A stretch of 64,000 nucleotides of DNA from an uncultured Alistipes sp. (GCA_947629705.1 CANREN010000006.1:25300-89299), one strand, 5' to 3'. Positions 16,989 to 25,987 are shown, counted from the stretch's first letter. Notes: generated by a model not told the origin, from the sequence alone. Made by a program: numbers and translations.

Positions 16989-17564
16989 ATGAGAAAAACA
17001 CTCCTCTCCATCGTCCTACTCGCATTCGCAGCGACCGGCTTCACCGGTTGCTCGAAGTCCCGCGAATGGAATCGGGAACAGCGCAAAGAGATGCGCGAAG
17101 CCCTGCGCGACTATCGCCAGATGGTCTATCTCGACGACCTTACGGATGCCGAATTCGTCCTCTTCACGGACGATGTGGCCGAAACGCTCGAAAATACCTA
17201 TCCCGTCTACACGACTTTCGTTGCGATGCCGGGCATGTCGGATACCGTCGATGTCGTCGTGGTTACGACCATCGTCGACGAGCTCAACGCCGATGCGCAC
17301 AACATGCGCCACATTTACCCCTACAACTACCTCGTAGCGCAAGGCGTACTGCCCGCGGGACTGGATCACAGCCAGCAGCGTTCGTTCTACAAATGTTTCG
17401 CCGGCAAAGTGAACAGCACCTACAACACCATGCAGCAGTTCTTCAATGCCGTATTGGCCGACACGACCGACCATTCACAGATCCGCCGATTGGAGAGCCA
17501 ATGCGCCAACGACCTCTTCGATTGGACGATCACCGAAGTGGACATCATCGAGACCGACAACTGA
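16989..17564 (+). CDS. Small predicted lipoprotein, unknown function
   Basis: 191 residues with a type II signal peptide, MRKTLLSIVLLAFAATGFTGC, and lipobox FTGC (Cys21), so it is membrane-anchored by lipid. The mature part is mostly helical and charged (SREWNREQRKEMREALRDYRQM), then a mixed segment with TFVAMPGMSDTVDVVVVTTIVDELNADAHNMRHIYPYNYLV. I do not recognise a named domain, though it has the feel of a conserved Bacteroidales lipoprotein. It is a single gene between two hairpins and appears to be driven by the sigma-54-like site, so expression may be conditional. Confidence 0.75.
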   Translation: MRKTLLSIVLLAFAATGFTGCSKSREWNREQRKEMREALRDYRQMVYLDDLTDAEFVLFTDDVAETLENTYPVYTTFVAMPGMSDTVDVVVVTTIVDELNADAHNMRHIYPYNYLVAQGVLPAGLDHSQQRSFYKCFAGKVNSTYNTMQQFFNAVLADTTDHSQIRRLESQCANDLFDWTITEVDIIETDN

Positions 17565-17581
17565 TTCGGCCCCTCCGAAAT

Positions 17582-17619
17582 CGGAAAGAGCTGTCTGTAT
17601 GCACAGGCAGCTCTTTCCG
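17582..17619. terminator. Hairpin between convergent genes
   Basis: CGGAAAGAGCTG pairs with CAGCTCTTTCCG, extended inside by CTGT/ACAG around ATGC. There is no separate long T-run, so its strength is uncertain. It lies between the lipoprotein gene and the oppositely oriented lipid kinase gene. Confidence 0.6.
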
Positions 17620-17644
17620 TATCGACGCCTTCGCAGTTCTCCGT

Positions 17645-18610
17645 TCACTCGCCACGGGCAACCCGACGGAAGTCCGCACCGACCACGATGCGGATCGCCT
17701 TGGGAACGACCGAAAATTCGAGCGGCGTTTCGCCCAGGAGCTCGCCGTCGGCCTCGACCGACACTTCCGGAGAGGATTCGATCCGGATTCGACTGCCCCG
17801 TTCCCGCAGCACATGCCGGATCCGATAAATTCCGCCGTTGAACAGATAACGGAACCGGAACAGAATATGCCAGAAATGCACGGGCCGAATCAACGACAGA
17901 TCGAGCATCCCGTCATCGGCGACCGCTTCGGGCAGCTGTTGGATACCGCCGCCATTGTACTTGCAAATACCGAGGGCGATCGACAGCAGCAGATTGTTGT
18001 AAACCAATCGATCGTCGACCCACACTTTGACGCCCGTAGACTTGTAGCGGAAAAACGAACGGATCATGCACCACGTATAGCGCCAGCGGCTTGTACGGCC
18101 CTTTTTCTGCAGATGGGTCAGTTTTCGAATGACGAACGCATCGAACCCGACACCGGCGACATTGGCGATATAACGGCTTTGGCGGAAATGAGCCTCTTCG
18201 TAGGAGACGACCCCCACATCCTGCAAAAAAGAGCGCTCCTCGCGGATGGCCCGTATCGCTTCGTCATAGCGATCGGAGATACCGAATGTCCGCACCCAGT
18301 CATTCCCCGTCCCGACCGCCACGACGGCCAGCAGCACCTCGTCGGGGCGCACCACCTGTTGGATGAAGAGGCCATTGACCACTTCGTGCAACGTACCGTC
18401 GCCGCCCACCACGATGATCTTCCGGCAGCCCTCCTTCACCGCCGTAACCGTCAGCTCCGTAGCATGGAACTTATGTTCGGTGAAAACCGGTTCGCACACG
18501 ATCTGCGCCTCCCGCAACAATTTGGATATTTGCGGCAAATCGTCCAACCAGCGGCCGCCTCCGGCCACGGGATTGGCGATGACGAACCATTTTTCCGCTG
18601 CGGATTCCAC
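17645..18610 (-). CDS. Diacylglycerol/lipid kinase family protein (YegS/BmrU-like)
   Basis: 321 residues of the DAGK catalytic fold. WFVIANPVAGGGRW lies at the N-terminus, the nucleotide-binding VVGGDGTLHEVVNG at about residues 67-80, and VGTGNDWVRTFGI follows. The C-terminal beta-sandwich contains NGGGIQQLPEAVADDGMLDL and EVSVEADGELLG. ATP-dependent phosphorylation of a lipid hydroxyl at the inner membrane is expected, but whether it acts on diacylglycerol, undecaprenol or a sphingolipid base is not readable. It follows pepD after 3 bp and is the last gene of the minus-strand run that starts near 21.97 kb. Confidence 0.88.
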   Translation of the reverse strand: MESAAEKWFVIANPVAGGGRWLDDLPQISKLLREAQIVCEPVFTEHKFHATELTVTAVKEGCRKIIVVGGDGTLHEVVNGLFIQQVVRPDEVLLAVVAVGTGNDWVRTFGISDRYDEAIRAIREERSFLQDVGVVSYEEAHFRQSRYIANVAGVGFDAFVIRKLTHLQKKGRTSRWRYTWCMIRSFFRYKSTGVKVWVDDRLVYNNLLLSIALGICKYNGGGIQQLPEAVADDGMLDLSLIRPVHFWHILFRFRYLFNGGIYRIRHVLRERGSRIRIESSPEVSVEADGELLGETPLEFSVVPKAIRIVVGADFRRVARGE

Positions 18611-18613
18611 CCG

Positions 18614-20080
18614 TTACTCTTTTCCGGGAATGTTACACAGCGTGTGAACCAGGAAATCGTAGAACTTCGCAACCGAAGCGATCTCCACCTTCTCGTCAGG
18701 CGAGTGAGGATAGGCGATCGTCGGCCCGAAGGAAATCATGTCGAGGTTCGGATAGGTCGCCCCGATGATCCCGCACTCCAATCCCGCATGGATCGCCGTA
18801 ACCTGCGGTTTCTTCCCGAAAAGGGTCTCGTAGGATGCGACCATCGCATGAAGAATCGGCGAATCCGTATCGGGATTCCAGCCGTTGTAGCTGCCCGTAA
18901 GCAGAACATGGGCCCCCGCTAACCCGAACACGGCAGCGATCGCCTCGCCCAACGCCTGCTTCTCGGAGTTGACCGAGCTGCGCAGCAGACACTGCAACTT
19001 CACGGTCTTGCCATCGGAGACGACACGGGCCAGGTTGTTCGAAGTCTGCACCAACCCGGGCATCGCCATCGACATGCGCTGCACGCCGTCGGGACAAGCG
19101 ACTACGGCCTTGATCAACTTCGCAGCCACCTCGCGGGCGATCATCTGCGCAGGAGCCTGACACTTCTCCAGAGCGATGGAGATATGATCTTCGATGCCTG
19201 CAAATTCCGCCTCGACCGTCTTTTCATAAGCGGCCAGCTCCGCTGCAAAGGATTCGAACGCATCGGTACGCACCAAGACGACCGCTTCGGACTCGCGCGG
19301 AATGGCATTGCGCAAACCGCCGCCGTCGACCGAACAGAGCAGCACCTCGCGTGCGGCAGCCGCCTCATGGAGGAAGCGGAACAACAGTTTATTGGCATTG
19401 GCCCGCTGACAGACGATCTGAATTCCAGAATGACCGCCTTTCAGCCCCTTGACCGTGATGCGGGCCGCCGTATAACCGTCGGACGGAGCCGTTTCGGCGG
19501 CATAATCGAAGGTCAGATTGGCATCGAGCCCTCCGGCGCATCCCACATAGAGTTCCCCCTCGGTCTCGGAATCGAGATTCAGTAAAATATCGCCGTGCAG
19601 AAGTCCCGCCTGCAAGCCGAAGGCACCGTCCATGCCCGTCTCCTCGGTCGCCGTAAAGAGCGCTTCCAACGGGCCGTGAATCAACGTGTCGTCCTCCAAC
19701 ACGGCTAAAATCGAAGCGACGCCGATACCGTTGTCCGCGCCGAGGGTCGTACCGTCGGCCGTAACCCATTCGCCGTCGATATAGGCGTCGATGGGGTCTT
19801 TCGTGAAATCGAACTGCTTGTCGTTGTTCTTCTGGGGCACCATGTCGAGATGAGCCTGCAAAATCACCCCTTTGCGATGCTCCATTCCTTGCGAGGAGGG
19901 TTTGCGGACATAAACGTTATGAACCGCATCCTCCTTGCATTCCAGCCCTTTCGAACGGGCGAAATCGAGAATGTATTCCCGAATCTCCCCCTCATGCGAA
20001 GAGGGCCGCGGGATGCGCAGAATCTCTGCGAAATGTTTCCAAACGAGCGCCGGTCGCAGCGCAGTCAAATTTTTATTCAT
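18614..20080 (-). CDS. pepD: Aminoacyl-histidine dipeptidase (M20/PepD)
   Basis: A cytosolic zinc dipeptidase of 488 residues, the usual PepD length. Metal-site motifs are VILQAHLDMVPQKN (about residues 75-88), TTLGADNGIGVASILAVLE (bridging Asp) and TATEETGMDGAFGL (catalytic Glu pair). The C-terminal metal His lies in the segment FGPTIAYPHSPDEKVEIASV. It cleaves Xaa-His and other dipeptides. It sits 11 bp below phoH with no promoter in between, so it is co-transcribed. Confidence 0.95.
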   Translation of the reverse strand: MNKNLTALRPALVWKHFAEILRIPRPSSHEGEIREYILDFARSKGLECKEDAVHNVYVRKPSSQGMEHRKGVILQAHLDMVPQKNNDKQFDFTKDPIDAYIDGEWVTADGTTLGADNGIGVASILAVLEDDTLIHGPLEALFTATEETGMDGAFGLQAGLLHGDILLNLDSETEGELYVGCAGGLDANLTFDYAAETAPSDGYTAARITVKGLKGGHSGIQIVCQRANANKLLFRFLHEAAAAREVLLCSVDGGGLRNAIPRESEAVVLVRTDAFESFAAELAAYEKTVEAEFAGIEDHISIALEKCQAPAQMIAREVAAKLIKAVVACPDGVQRMSMAMPGLVQTSNNLARVVSDGKTVKLQCLLRSSVNSEKQALGEAIAAVFGLAGAHVLLTGSYNGWNPDTDSPILHAMVASYETLFGKKPQVTAIHAGLECGIIGATYPNLDMISFGPTIAYPHSPDEKVEIASVAKFYDFLVHTLCNIPGKE

Positions 20081-20091
20081 GGTCGATTTTT

Positions 20092-21084
20092 TTATGGATT
20101 GTCGTCTGATTTTTCCGTTATGCCGTCCGAGGTTTTCGTATGTCGGTCGAAAGCCTCGACGATCTGTTTCACCAACCGATGGCGCACAATGTCCCGTTTG
20201 TCGAACTCCACGATGCCGATCTCCTCCACGTCGCGCAGATACTCCATCGCCCGCACCAATCCGCTGTCGCTTTTCTTCGGCAGGTCGATCTGAGTTATAT
20301 CGCCCGTAACGATGAAACGGGCGTTACGGCCCATGCGCGTCAGAAACATCTTGATCTGCGGCAGGGTCGTATTCTGCGCCTCGTCCAGGATGACGAACGC
20401 ATGGTCCAACGTGCGGCCGCGCATGTAGGCCAACGGAGCGATCTGCACCGTCCCCTCTTCCATATATTTCGCCAGCTTCGCCGGCGGGATCATGTCGTTC
20501 AGCGCATCGTAAAGCGGTTGCAGATAGGGATCGAGCTTTTCCTTCAGGTCGCCGGGCAGGAATCCCAACTTCTCGCCGGCCTCGACCGCCGGACGGGTCA
20601 GGATGATCCGCCGAACCTGCCGCTCTTTCAGGGCCCGAACGGCCAAAGCGATGGCCGTATAGGTTTTTCCGGAACCGGCCGGCCCTACGGCGAAAAGCAG
20701 ATCGTACCGGTCATAGAGCTGCACCAGCCGCTGCTGGTTGACCGTCCGGGCGCGTACGACCGTTCCGTTGTTGCCGTAAACGATGACATTCTGTTCGGAA
20801 CCGATTTCGGGCCCGTCCGTACTCCGGCCCGCGAAACTCTGGTCGATCACCTCGGACGAGACGTGTCCGTATTTGAGGTAATAGGCCACCAACCCCTCCA
20901 TGCGCCGCGCGAAACGCTCCGTCTCCGTTTCGGGCCCCGAAACGCGGAGCGACGAGCCGCGCGCCACGATCTTCAACTGCGGATGCAAGGCCTCGATCCG
21001 CTCCAAATAGAGGTTCCGCGGCCCATAAAGCTCCCGCGGATCGACCCCCTCCAACAAAATTTCACGCCGAACCGTTTCAGCCAT
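20092..21084 (-). CDS. PhoH-family ATPase
   Basis: 330 residues from ATG at 21084. A TTG three codons upstream is possible, but ATG fits a GAGG just above it. The N-terminal region resembles a KH-like RNA-binding part (LEALHPQLKIVARGSSLRVSG). The PhoH ATPase has Walker A AVGPAGSGKTYTAIALA (about 129-145), ILTRPAVEAGEKLGFLPGDL, YMRGRTLDHAFVILDEAQN (Walker B) and TGDITQIDLP. This is the YbeZ-type, linked in other bacteria to rRNA maturation with YbeY, though no ybeY is adjacent here. Confidence 0.92.
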   Translation of the reverse strand: MAETVRREILLEGVDPRELYGPRNLYLERIEALHPQLKIVARGSSLRVSGPETETERFARRMEGLVAYYLKYGHVSSEVIDQSFAGRSTDGPEIGSEQNVIVYGNNGTVVRARTVNQQRLVQLYDRYDLLFAVGPAGSGKTYTAIALAVRALKERQVRRIILTRPAVEAGEKLGFLPGDLKEKLDPYLQPLYDALNDMIPPAKLAKYMEEGTVQIAPLAYMRGRTLDHAFVILDEAQNTTLPQIKMFLTRMGRNARFIVTGDITQIDLPKKSDSGLVRAMEYLRDVEEIGIVEFDKRDIVRHRLVKQIVEAFDRHTKTSDGITEKSDDNP

Positions 21085-21089
21085 ACGCC

Positions 21090-21683
21090 TCAAAAGATAT
21101 AACCGACGCTGATCGCTACGTTGTAGGTACGCAGCTTATCCAGTTGGCGGCCATCGGGCAGCACGACATCGTGTTTGCTCCGGAACTGCCCGTTGTAACG
21201 CAGATCGACCAGCAGGCGGCGCACCAGCACGGCGCCGACGCCGATCGTATAGGAGACGGTCGGACGGATCCGCCCGAAATCCAGGAGGTCGCCGCCCGAT
21301 TTCCGTTTGCAATCGTTCATCACCGTGAAGACCGGCCCGGTATAAATCCGGAGAGGGTGCAGCAGCCGCAACGAAGCCAGCACGGGCACGTCGATGGAGT
21401 TGGAGCGCAGATTGAGCGACTCTCCGTCGGCCGTGCGGATGCGCAATCCCTGCCGCACATAGAGAATCTGCGGTTCGATCGCCATGATCCCCATCTTGAC
21501 GGCCGTCAGGATACCGAGCTGCCAGCCGAGTTTGTTCTTGATCGAACCGCAGTCGTCCGAAGTCGAATAATCGGGGACATTGACCCCGCCGAGCACACCC
21601 CATTCCACCCGTGTGCGCAGGCCTTGCGCCGAAGCCGGCAGAGCGGCCAGCAAGCATAACAAAAGAACGATCGTCTTACGCAT
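21090..21683 (-). CDS. PorT-like outer-membrane beta-barrel protein
   Basis: 197 residues from ATG at 21683. A GTG at 21689 overlaps the stop of the upstream pseudogene. The signal peptide is MRKTIVLLLCLLAALPASAQ. The mature part is an eight-strand-like small barrel with the PorT/OMP_b-brl order: VEWGVLGGVNVPDYS, GWQLGILTAVKMGIMAIEPQ, VPVLASLRLLHPLRIYTGP, and a final strand TYNVAISVGYIF ending in Phe. Function unknown. It lies 5 bp from phoH, in the same transcript. Confidence 0.75.
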   Translation of the reverse strand: MRKTIVLLLCLLAALPASAQGLRTRVEWGVLGGVNVPDYSTSDDCGSIKNKLGWQLGILTAVKMGIMAIEPQILYVRQGLRIRTADGESLNLRSNSIDVPVLASLRLLHPLRIYTGPVFTVMNDCKRKSGGDLLDFGRIRPTVSYTIGVGAVLVRRLLVDLRYNGQFRSKHDVVLPDGRQLDKLRTYNVAISVGYIF

Positions 21684-21685
21684 AT

Positions 21686-21939
21686 TCACTGTTTTTCAAA
21701 TTCGTTTCGAATCAAACGTCCGGCAGCCCAGCCCATGTAGGACACGCAAGCCAGCGGGAAAGCGATACCGGCATGGGGATTGTCCGCCCAAGCGATCAAT
21801 CCACCGCCCGCCGGCTCTCGGACGGGAACTCCGCGGCGATACGGCTCGTTACAGGCGCCACCCTATCGCAGCATCCCATGATGAAGAAGCCCGCCAACAC
21901 GGGCATCGACAAACGGGCTTCGATTTTCGCAACGTTCAT
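21686..21939 (-). pseudogene. Remnant of an MFS (FucP-like) sugar transporter, internally deleted
   Basis: Reading leftwards from ATG at 21939, the peptide begins MNVAKIEARLSMPVLAGFFIMGCCDRVAP, the first transmembrane segment of Bacteroidales sugar MFS transporters, and stops after about 47 codons. In another frame the DNA then continues GGLIAWADNPHAGIAFPLAC and ends WAAGRLIRNEFEKQ, which looks like the last transmembrane helix and C-terminal tail of the same kind of protein. An intact family member has about 400 residues, so the middle appears to have been deleted, joining the ends out of frame. The promoter (21969-21976) is intact and now feeds the barrel-phoH-pepD-kinase genes. Confidence 0.65.
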
Positions 21940-21968
21940 TCTTCCGGCCGACTCGTGATTCGGATTTT

Positions 21969-21976
21969 CAAAGATA
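21969..21976 (-). promoter_or_regulatory. Promoter of the former transporter gene, now leading the phoH operon
   Basis: TATCTTTG on the minus strand, 29 nt above the pseudogene ATG. No other TAnnTTTG box is obvious before the barrel gene. Confidence 0.55.
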
Positions 21977-22146
21977 CACATATTTAACAAAACTCGATTC
22001 GATTTCCGGATTTTTTCCTACATTTTGGTCTATCCGGTGCAGGCGGGCGAAACGGGAGGCCACTACATTTAGACGATTCGGTCGGGGCCGCCTGTATCGA
22101 TCCGACTGTCGTCCCCCCCCGAAGCGGGAAAATCCGGAATTTTGCC

Positions 22147-22154
22147 TATCTTTG
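22147..22154 (+). promoter_or_regulatory. der promoter (-7 box)
   Basis: TATCTTTG, 28 nt upstream of the der ATG. The DNA between the pseudogene promoter and this box (about 21980-22146) holds nothing else I can identify. Confidence 0.62.
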
Positions 22155-22182
22155 CGCCGAATAACAAGCGCAGTAAAAACCC

Positions 22183-23487
22183 ATGAGCCTCGTAGCTATC
22201 GTCGGACGCCCCAATGTGGGCAAATCGACCCTCTTCAACCGCTTGGTCGGCGAACGCAAAGCCATCGTCGACGCGGCGGCCGGAACGACGCGCGATCGCC
22301 ATTACGGCAAAACCGACTGGAACGGCCGCGAATTTTCGATCATCGACACGGGCGGCTATACCGTCAACTCGGACGATATGTTCGAAGACGAAATCCGCCG
22401 CCAGGTGCTGCTGGCTATCGACGAAGCCGATGTCATTCTTTTCGTAGTCGAGGTATCGACCGGCATCACCGATCTCGATGCGTCGATGGCCGACATGCTG
22501 CGCCGCACGTCGAAAAAGGTGCTGCTGGTCTGCAACAAGGTCGACAACAACGATCAGATCTACTCCTCGCACGAATTTTATTCACTCGGATTGGGCGACC
22601 CCTATTGCATCTCCTCCATGTCGGGCAGCGGAACGGGCGACATGATGGATGCGATCCTCGCGGCGCTTCCGGCCGATACGAAGGCCGAGGAGGAGGACGA
22701 TCTGCCCCGCATCACGATCGTCGGACGACCGAACGTGGGCAAATCGTCGCTGACCAACGCCCTGTTGGGCGAAGAACGCAACATTGTTACCGCCGTAGCC
22801 GGAACCACCCGCGACTCGATCCACACGCGCTACAACAAGTTCGGCATGGATTTCTATTTGGTCGACACGGCCGGTATGCGCAAAAAGGGCAAGACGATGG
22901 AGGATCTGGAGTTTTATTCGGTGATGCGCTCCATTCGGGCTATTGAAAATTCCGATGTCTGCATCCTGATGCTCGATGCCCGGCAGGGATTGGAGGCGCA
23001 AGACCTGAATATTCACAACCTGATCGTCCGCAACCGCAAGGGATGCGTCATCGCGGTCAACAAATGGGACCTGATCGAGAAGGGCCCCAACACGATGAAA
23101 GCGTGGACGGAGGCCGTAAAAAAGCGGTTGGCGCCGTTCAACGACATTCCGATCATCTTCACGTCGGTGCTGACCAAACAGCGCATCCTCGACGTGCTGC
23201 AAACGGCCCTGCGCGTTCACCAATCGCGCAAACGCCGCATCGCCACGTCGGAACTGAACGATTTCCTGCTGCCGCTCATCGAGAACTATCCGCCCCCCTC
23301 GACGAAAGGCAAATATGTCAAGATCAAATATGTAACGCAGCTGCCGACCCCGACGCCGCAATTCGCCTTCTTCGTCAATCTGCCGCAATATGTCAAGGAG
23401 CCCTACCGCCGCTTTTTAGAGAACAATATCCGCGGCCACTGGGATTTCTCGGGCGTACCGATCCAAATCTATTTCAGACAAAAATAG
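22183..23487 (+). CDS. der: Ribosome biogenesis GTPase Der (EngA)
   Basis: A tandem-GTPase protein needed for 50S assembly. The 434 residues contain two G domains, each with P-loop GRPNVGKS: the first at the N-terminus ([20 protein letters not shown]) with DTGGYT, the second at about residue 182 ([20 protein letters not shown]) with [10 protein letters not shown] and NKWDLIEK. The C-terminal KH-like domain runs through [21 protein letters not shown] to [19 protein letters not shown]. trmN6 follows after 2 bp, so they form one operon. Confidence 0.97.
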   Translation: MSLVAIVGRPNVGKSTLFNRLVGERKAIVDAAAGTTRDRHYGKTDWNGREFSIIDTGGYTVNSDDMFEDEIRRQVLLAIDEADVILFVVEVSTGITDLDASMADMLRRTSKKVLLVCNKVDNNDQIYSSHEFYSLGLGDPYCISSMSGSGTGDMMDAILAALPADTKAEEEDDLPRITIVGRPNVGKSSLTNALLGEERNIVTAVAGTTRDSIHTRYNKFGMDFYLVDTAGMRKKGKTMEDLEFYSVMRSIRAIENSDVCILMLDARQGLEAQDLNIHNLIVRNRKGCVIAVNKWDLIEKGPNTMKAWTEAVKKRLAPFNDIPIIFTSVLTKQRILDVLQTALRVHQSRKRRIATSELNDFLLPLIENYPPPSTKGKYVKIKYVTQLPTPTPQFAFFVNLPQYVKEPYRRFLENNIRGHWDFSGVPIQIYFRQK

Positions 23488-23489
23488 CC

Positions 23490-24197
23490 TTGTTCCGGTT
23501 CAAACGATTCGCTGTCCGACAGGAGCGGTCGCCGATGAAGGTCGGCACCGACGGCGTGCTGTTGGGTGCATGGGCTGCGGTGCGTCCTACCGATCGGCGC
23601 GTGTTGGATATCGGTACGGCCACCGGAGTGATCGCCTTGATGATGGCCCAGCGGGCCCTCGAAGCGCAGATTACCGGCATCGACGTCATCGACGTGGCCG
23701 AAGCCCGCGAAAATGCCGAAGCCTCGCCTTGGGGCTCTCGTCTGACCTTCGAGCAATGCACCGTACAGGCGTTCGAGGCGGCTGCACCGTTCGATTTGAT
23801 CCTTTCCAATCCGCCGTTCTTCACCGAAGCCCTGCTATGCCCCGACGACGGACGCACGATTGCCCGGCACGCCGTAACCTTATCGCACGAAGCGTTATGC
23901 ACGGCCGTTCTGCGGCTTTTGGCTCCGGACGGGCACTTCGCGGTCATCCTTCCCGTCTCCGAAACGGAACGGTGGTTCGCGATCTGCAACGGCCGGCTCC
24001 GACTGCTGCGTCGAACCGATGTCCGCACGATCCCGCACCGGGCGCCGAAACGGATGCTGTTGGAGTTCGAACCGGCAACCGCTTCGGCGGAACCCGCCCC
24101 GCCGGTTTGCGACGAATTGGTCATCGGCACGGGCGAACACGAACGATATACGCCCGAATACCGCGCGCTGATCCGCGATTTTTACCTGAAATTTTGA
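23490..24197 (+). CDS. trmN6: tRNA1(Val) (adenine37-N6)-methyltransferase
   Basis: A SAM-dependent methyltransferase of 235 residues from a TTG start at 23490, 2 bp after der. The TTG is chosen because it keeps the family's N-terminal FRFKRFAVRQERSPMKVGTD. The first in-frame ATG would remove it. The SAM site is VLDIGTATGVIALMMAQ (about 37-53), and the catalytic NPPFF motif is in FDLILSNPPFF. The C-terminus ends RYTPEYRALIRDFYLKF, typical of TrmN6/YfiC. Confidence 0.88.
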   Translation: MFRFKRFAVRQERSPMKVGTDGVLLGAWAAVRPTDRRVLDIGTATGVIALMMAQRALEAQITGIDVIDVAEARENAEASPWGSRLTFEQCTVQAFEAAAPFDLILSNPPFFTEALLCPDDGRTIARHAVTLSHEALCTAVLRLLAPDGHFAVILPVSETERWFAICNGRLRLLRRTDVRTIPHRAPKRMLLEFEPATASAEPAPPVCDELVIGTGEHERYTPEYRALIRDFYLKF

Positions 24198-24223
24198 CGA
24201 TCCCGCAAAATGGGTTATCTTTG
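24192..24223 (+). promoter_or_regulatory. Promoter of the DUF4831-like gene
   Basis: -33 TTTTG (24192-24196), 19 bp spacer, -7 TATCTTTG (24216-24223). The -33 overlaps the trmN6 stop region. Confidence 0.7.
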
Positions 24224-24248
24224 CGGATCGAACCTAACGATCGAGACG

Positions 24249-25148
24249 ATGAAACATCTTTTTACGACCATAGCCTGTTCGCTTCTTCTGGCGACCGGCG
24301 CATCGGCCCAAAGCCCCTACATTGCCCTGCAAGGCGCCTCGGAGAGCGCACAAGGATTGACCGTATCGCAACCTCGGACGATTTTAGCCGTCGATTTGGA
24401 GGTCGAATGCGACCGCATTCTGGCCGGACCCTACGCCCGCTATGCCCAGAAATTCCTCGGTCTGCGCGCTCCGCTGACCGACAAAACTGTCTGGACGGTC
24501 AAGAATGCCCGCACTTCGTTAATCGATGCCGAAACGGCGCTGTTCGCCGGAGCCTTGAAATCGCCGGAGAAACACACGTATATCTATGCGGAAGCGGACG
24601 ATGAATTTCCGCGCGTACTGATCGACAAAACAAGCGTGCAGGTCCCGACCCTGGAGGACGCAGCCCGCGATGCGGTCAATACGATCTACTCGCTGCGGCG
24701 TCATCGCATGGAGCTTATCACGGCCGAAGCGGGCGAAAACGTCTTCGGCGAAGGACTGAAATCGGCGCTTGCCGAGATCGACCGGTTGGAACAGAGCTAT
24801 TTCGAGCTCTTTCTCGGCAAACGGACGATCACGACCTCGTCCCATCGCTACGTGATCTATCCGCAGACCGACAAACAGCAATACGTCGTCTGCCGTTTTT
24901 CGGCGGGTGCCGGACTGCTGCCGGACAACGATCTGTCGGGCGACATGGTGATGCTGCAAATCGAACCTGCCGAACCGCAGACGGCGGGCATCGCAGCCGG
25001 CGAACGCGAGCCGTCGGTCGTATCGTGCCGCGTGGCCGCGCCCTCGAAATGCAAGGTGATCTGCAACAGCCTTCAGTTCGAAAGCGTCGAGTTGCCCATC
25101 TTCGAGTTCGGACGAACCGTCCCCGTCGCTCTGCCCCGACGCAAATAA
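24249..25148 (+). CDS. DUF4831-like secreted protein
   Basis: 299 residues from ATG at 24249, where the signal peptide starts (MKHLFTTIACSLLLATGASA-QS). An upstream frame start at 24210 would include promoter sequence. The layout is that of DUF4831: an early strand SQPRTILAVDLEVECDRILAGPYARYAQKFLGL, VWTVKNARTSLIDAE, then a helical QSYFELFLGKRT region and a C-terminal beta segment. The family is found in Bacteroidetes and its function is unknown. The assignment rests on motif order from memory. It is a single gene followed by the REP-like element. Confidence 0.58.
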   Translation: MKHLFTTIACSLLLATGASAQSPYIALQGASESAQGLTVSQPRTILAVDLEVECDRILAGPYARYAQKFLGLRAPLTDKTVWTVKNARTSLIDAETALFAGALKSPEKHTYIYAEADDEFPRVLIDKTSVQVPTLEDAARDAVNTIYSLRRHRMELITAEAGENVFGEGLKSALAEIDRLEQSYFELFLGKRTITTSSHRYVIYPQTDKQQYVVCRFSAGAGLLPDNDLSGDMVMLQIEPAEPQTAGIAAGEREPSVVSCRVAAPSKCKVICNSLQFESVELPIFEFGRTVPVALPRRK

Positions 25149-25159
25149 AAAGAATGTAC

Positions 25160-25278
25160 TTGCATGGCCGTTGGTCGTGAGGCTCGCGGCGAAGCCGCGT
25201 CGACAGATTTGGCCCACCTCCCCGCACCTCGCCCTGGCGGGGGCTTCGGTCGAAACCCGCAACGGCATACGGTTTTGG
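25160..25278 (+). repeat. REP-like intergenic element, copy A
   Basis: About 119 bp that aligns with 42168-42277 over nearly its full length (shared TTGCAT, GCTCGCGGC, AAGCCGCG, GGCGGGGGCTTCGGTCG, AACCCGCAA, TACGGTTT). It holds hairpin CGCGGC-GAA-GCCGCG (25185-25199) and a looser CCCCGC/GCGGGG pair. It lies in the gap between a DUF4831-like gene and a DNA alkylation repair gene. Confidence 0.75.
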
Positions 25279-25321
25279 ATGACCGTTCATGCAAAATCGT
25301 ATCGAATCGCCCTGACAAAAT

Positions 25322-25987
25322 ATGGATCATACTGCACGAATGGTCGCCCTACTGGCTCGGATGCGGCGCGAACGCAACGGAGCCGTAGCCGATGCGATGC
25401 GTTATTACGGCACCTCTTACGGGCTGAATTACGGGGTAAGCCTGCCCACCGTGCGGCAAATCGCCCGTTCGGGGGATCGCGACCATACATTTGCCCGTCT
25501 GCTCTGGATGCAGGAGGTCCGCGAGCTCAAATTGGCGGCACTGCATATAGCGGAACCCGAACGGCTGACCCTCGAGGAGGCTTCGCAGTGGGCCGCCGGA
25601 TTAGTCAATTCCGAGTTGGCCGAAGAGGCGGCGTTCGCCCTGCTGTGCCGTGCGCCGCACTTTCCCGCTATTTTCGCTGCATGGACAAAGGCAGAAACGC
25701 CTTTCTTGGCTTACGCCGCATTGTTGGGCGGTGCCCGATCCCCTCAACTCACGGTACAATGGCTGCCGCCGACCCTCGAAATCGTTCATCGGGCGACCGG
25801 CAAAACGGCCCGATTGATCGCACAAGGCACCGTAGCCTTGTTAGAAGCCCTCGGCCGACAAAACGTGACGAGCCGACAAGCGGTCTTATCCGCTATCGGC
25901 CCGTTCGAATCTTCCGGCAATCCGAAAGAGCGATTCGTGCGGGAGGAGCTCCTCTGGCGGCTATCCGAAACGGACTTTCCTCAATAG
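25322..25987 (+). CDS. DNA alkylation repair protein (AlkD-like)
   Basis: 221 residues, all-helical, resembling the HEAT-repeat alkylpurine DNA glycosylases. The N-terminal DAMRYYGTSYGLNYGVSLPTVRQIAR is the Bacteroidetes version of the AlkD entry motif, followed by repeated helical pairs (FARLLWMQEVRELKLAALHIA, EEASQWAAGLVNSELAEEAAF). The fold predicts non-base-flipping excision of alkylated bases, but activity is not proven for this branch. The stop codon overlaps by 7 bp the end of the convergent thioredoxin gene. No clear -7 box is seen upstream. Confidence 0.7.
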   Translation: MDHTARMVALLARMRRERNGAVADAMRYYGTSYGLNYGVSLPTVRQIARSGDRDHTFARLLWMQEVRELKLAALHIAEPERLTLEEASQWAAGLVNSELAEEAAFALLCRAPHFPAIFAAWTKAETPFLAYAALLGGARSPQLTVQWLPPTLEIVHRATGKTARLIAQGTVALLEALGRQNVTSRQAVLSAIGPFESSGNPKERFVREELLWRLSETDFPQ

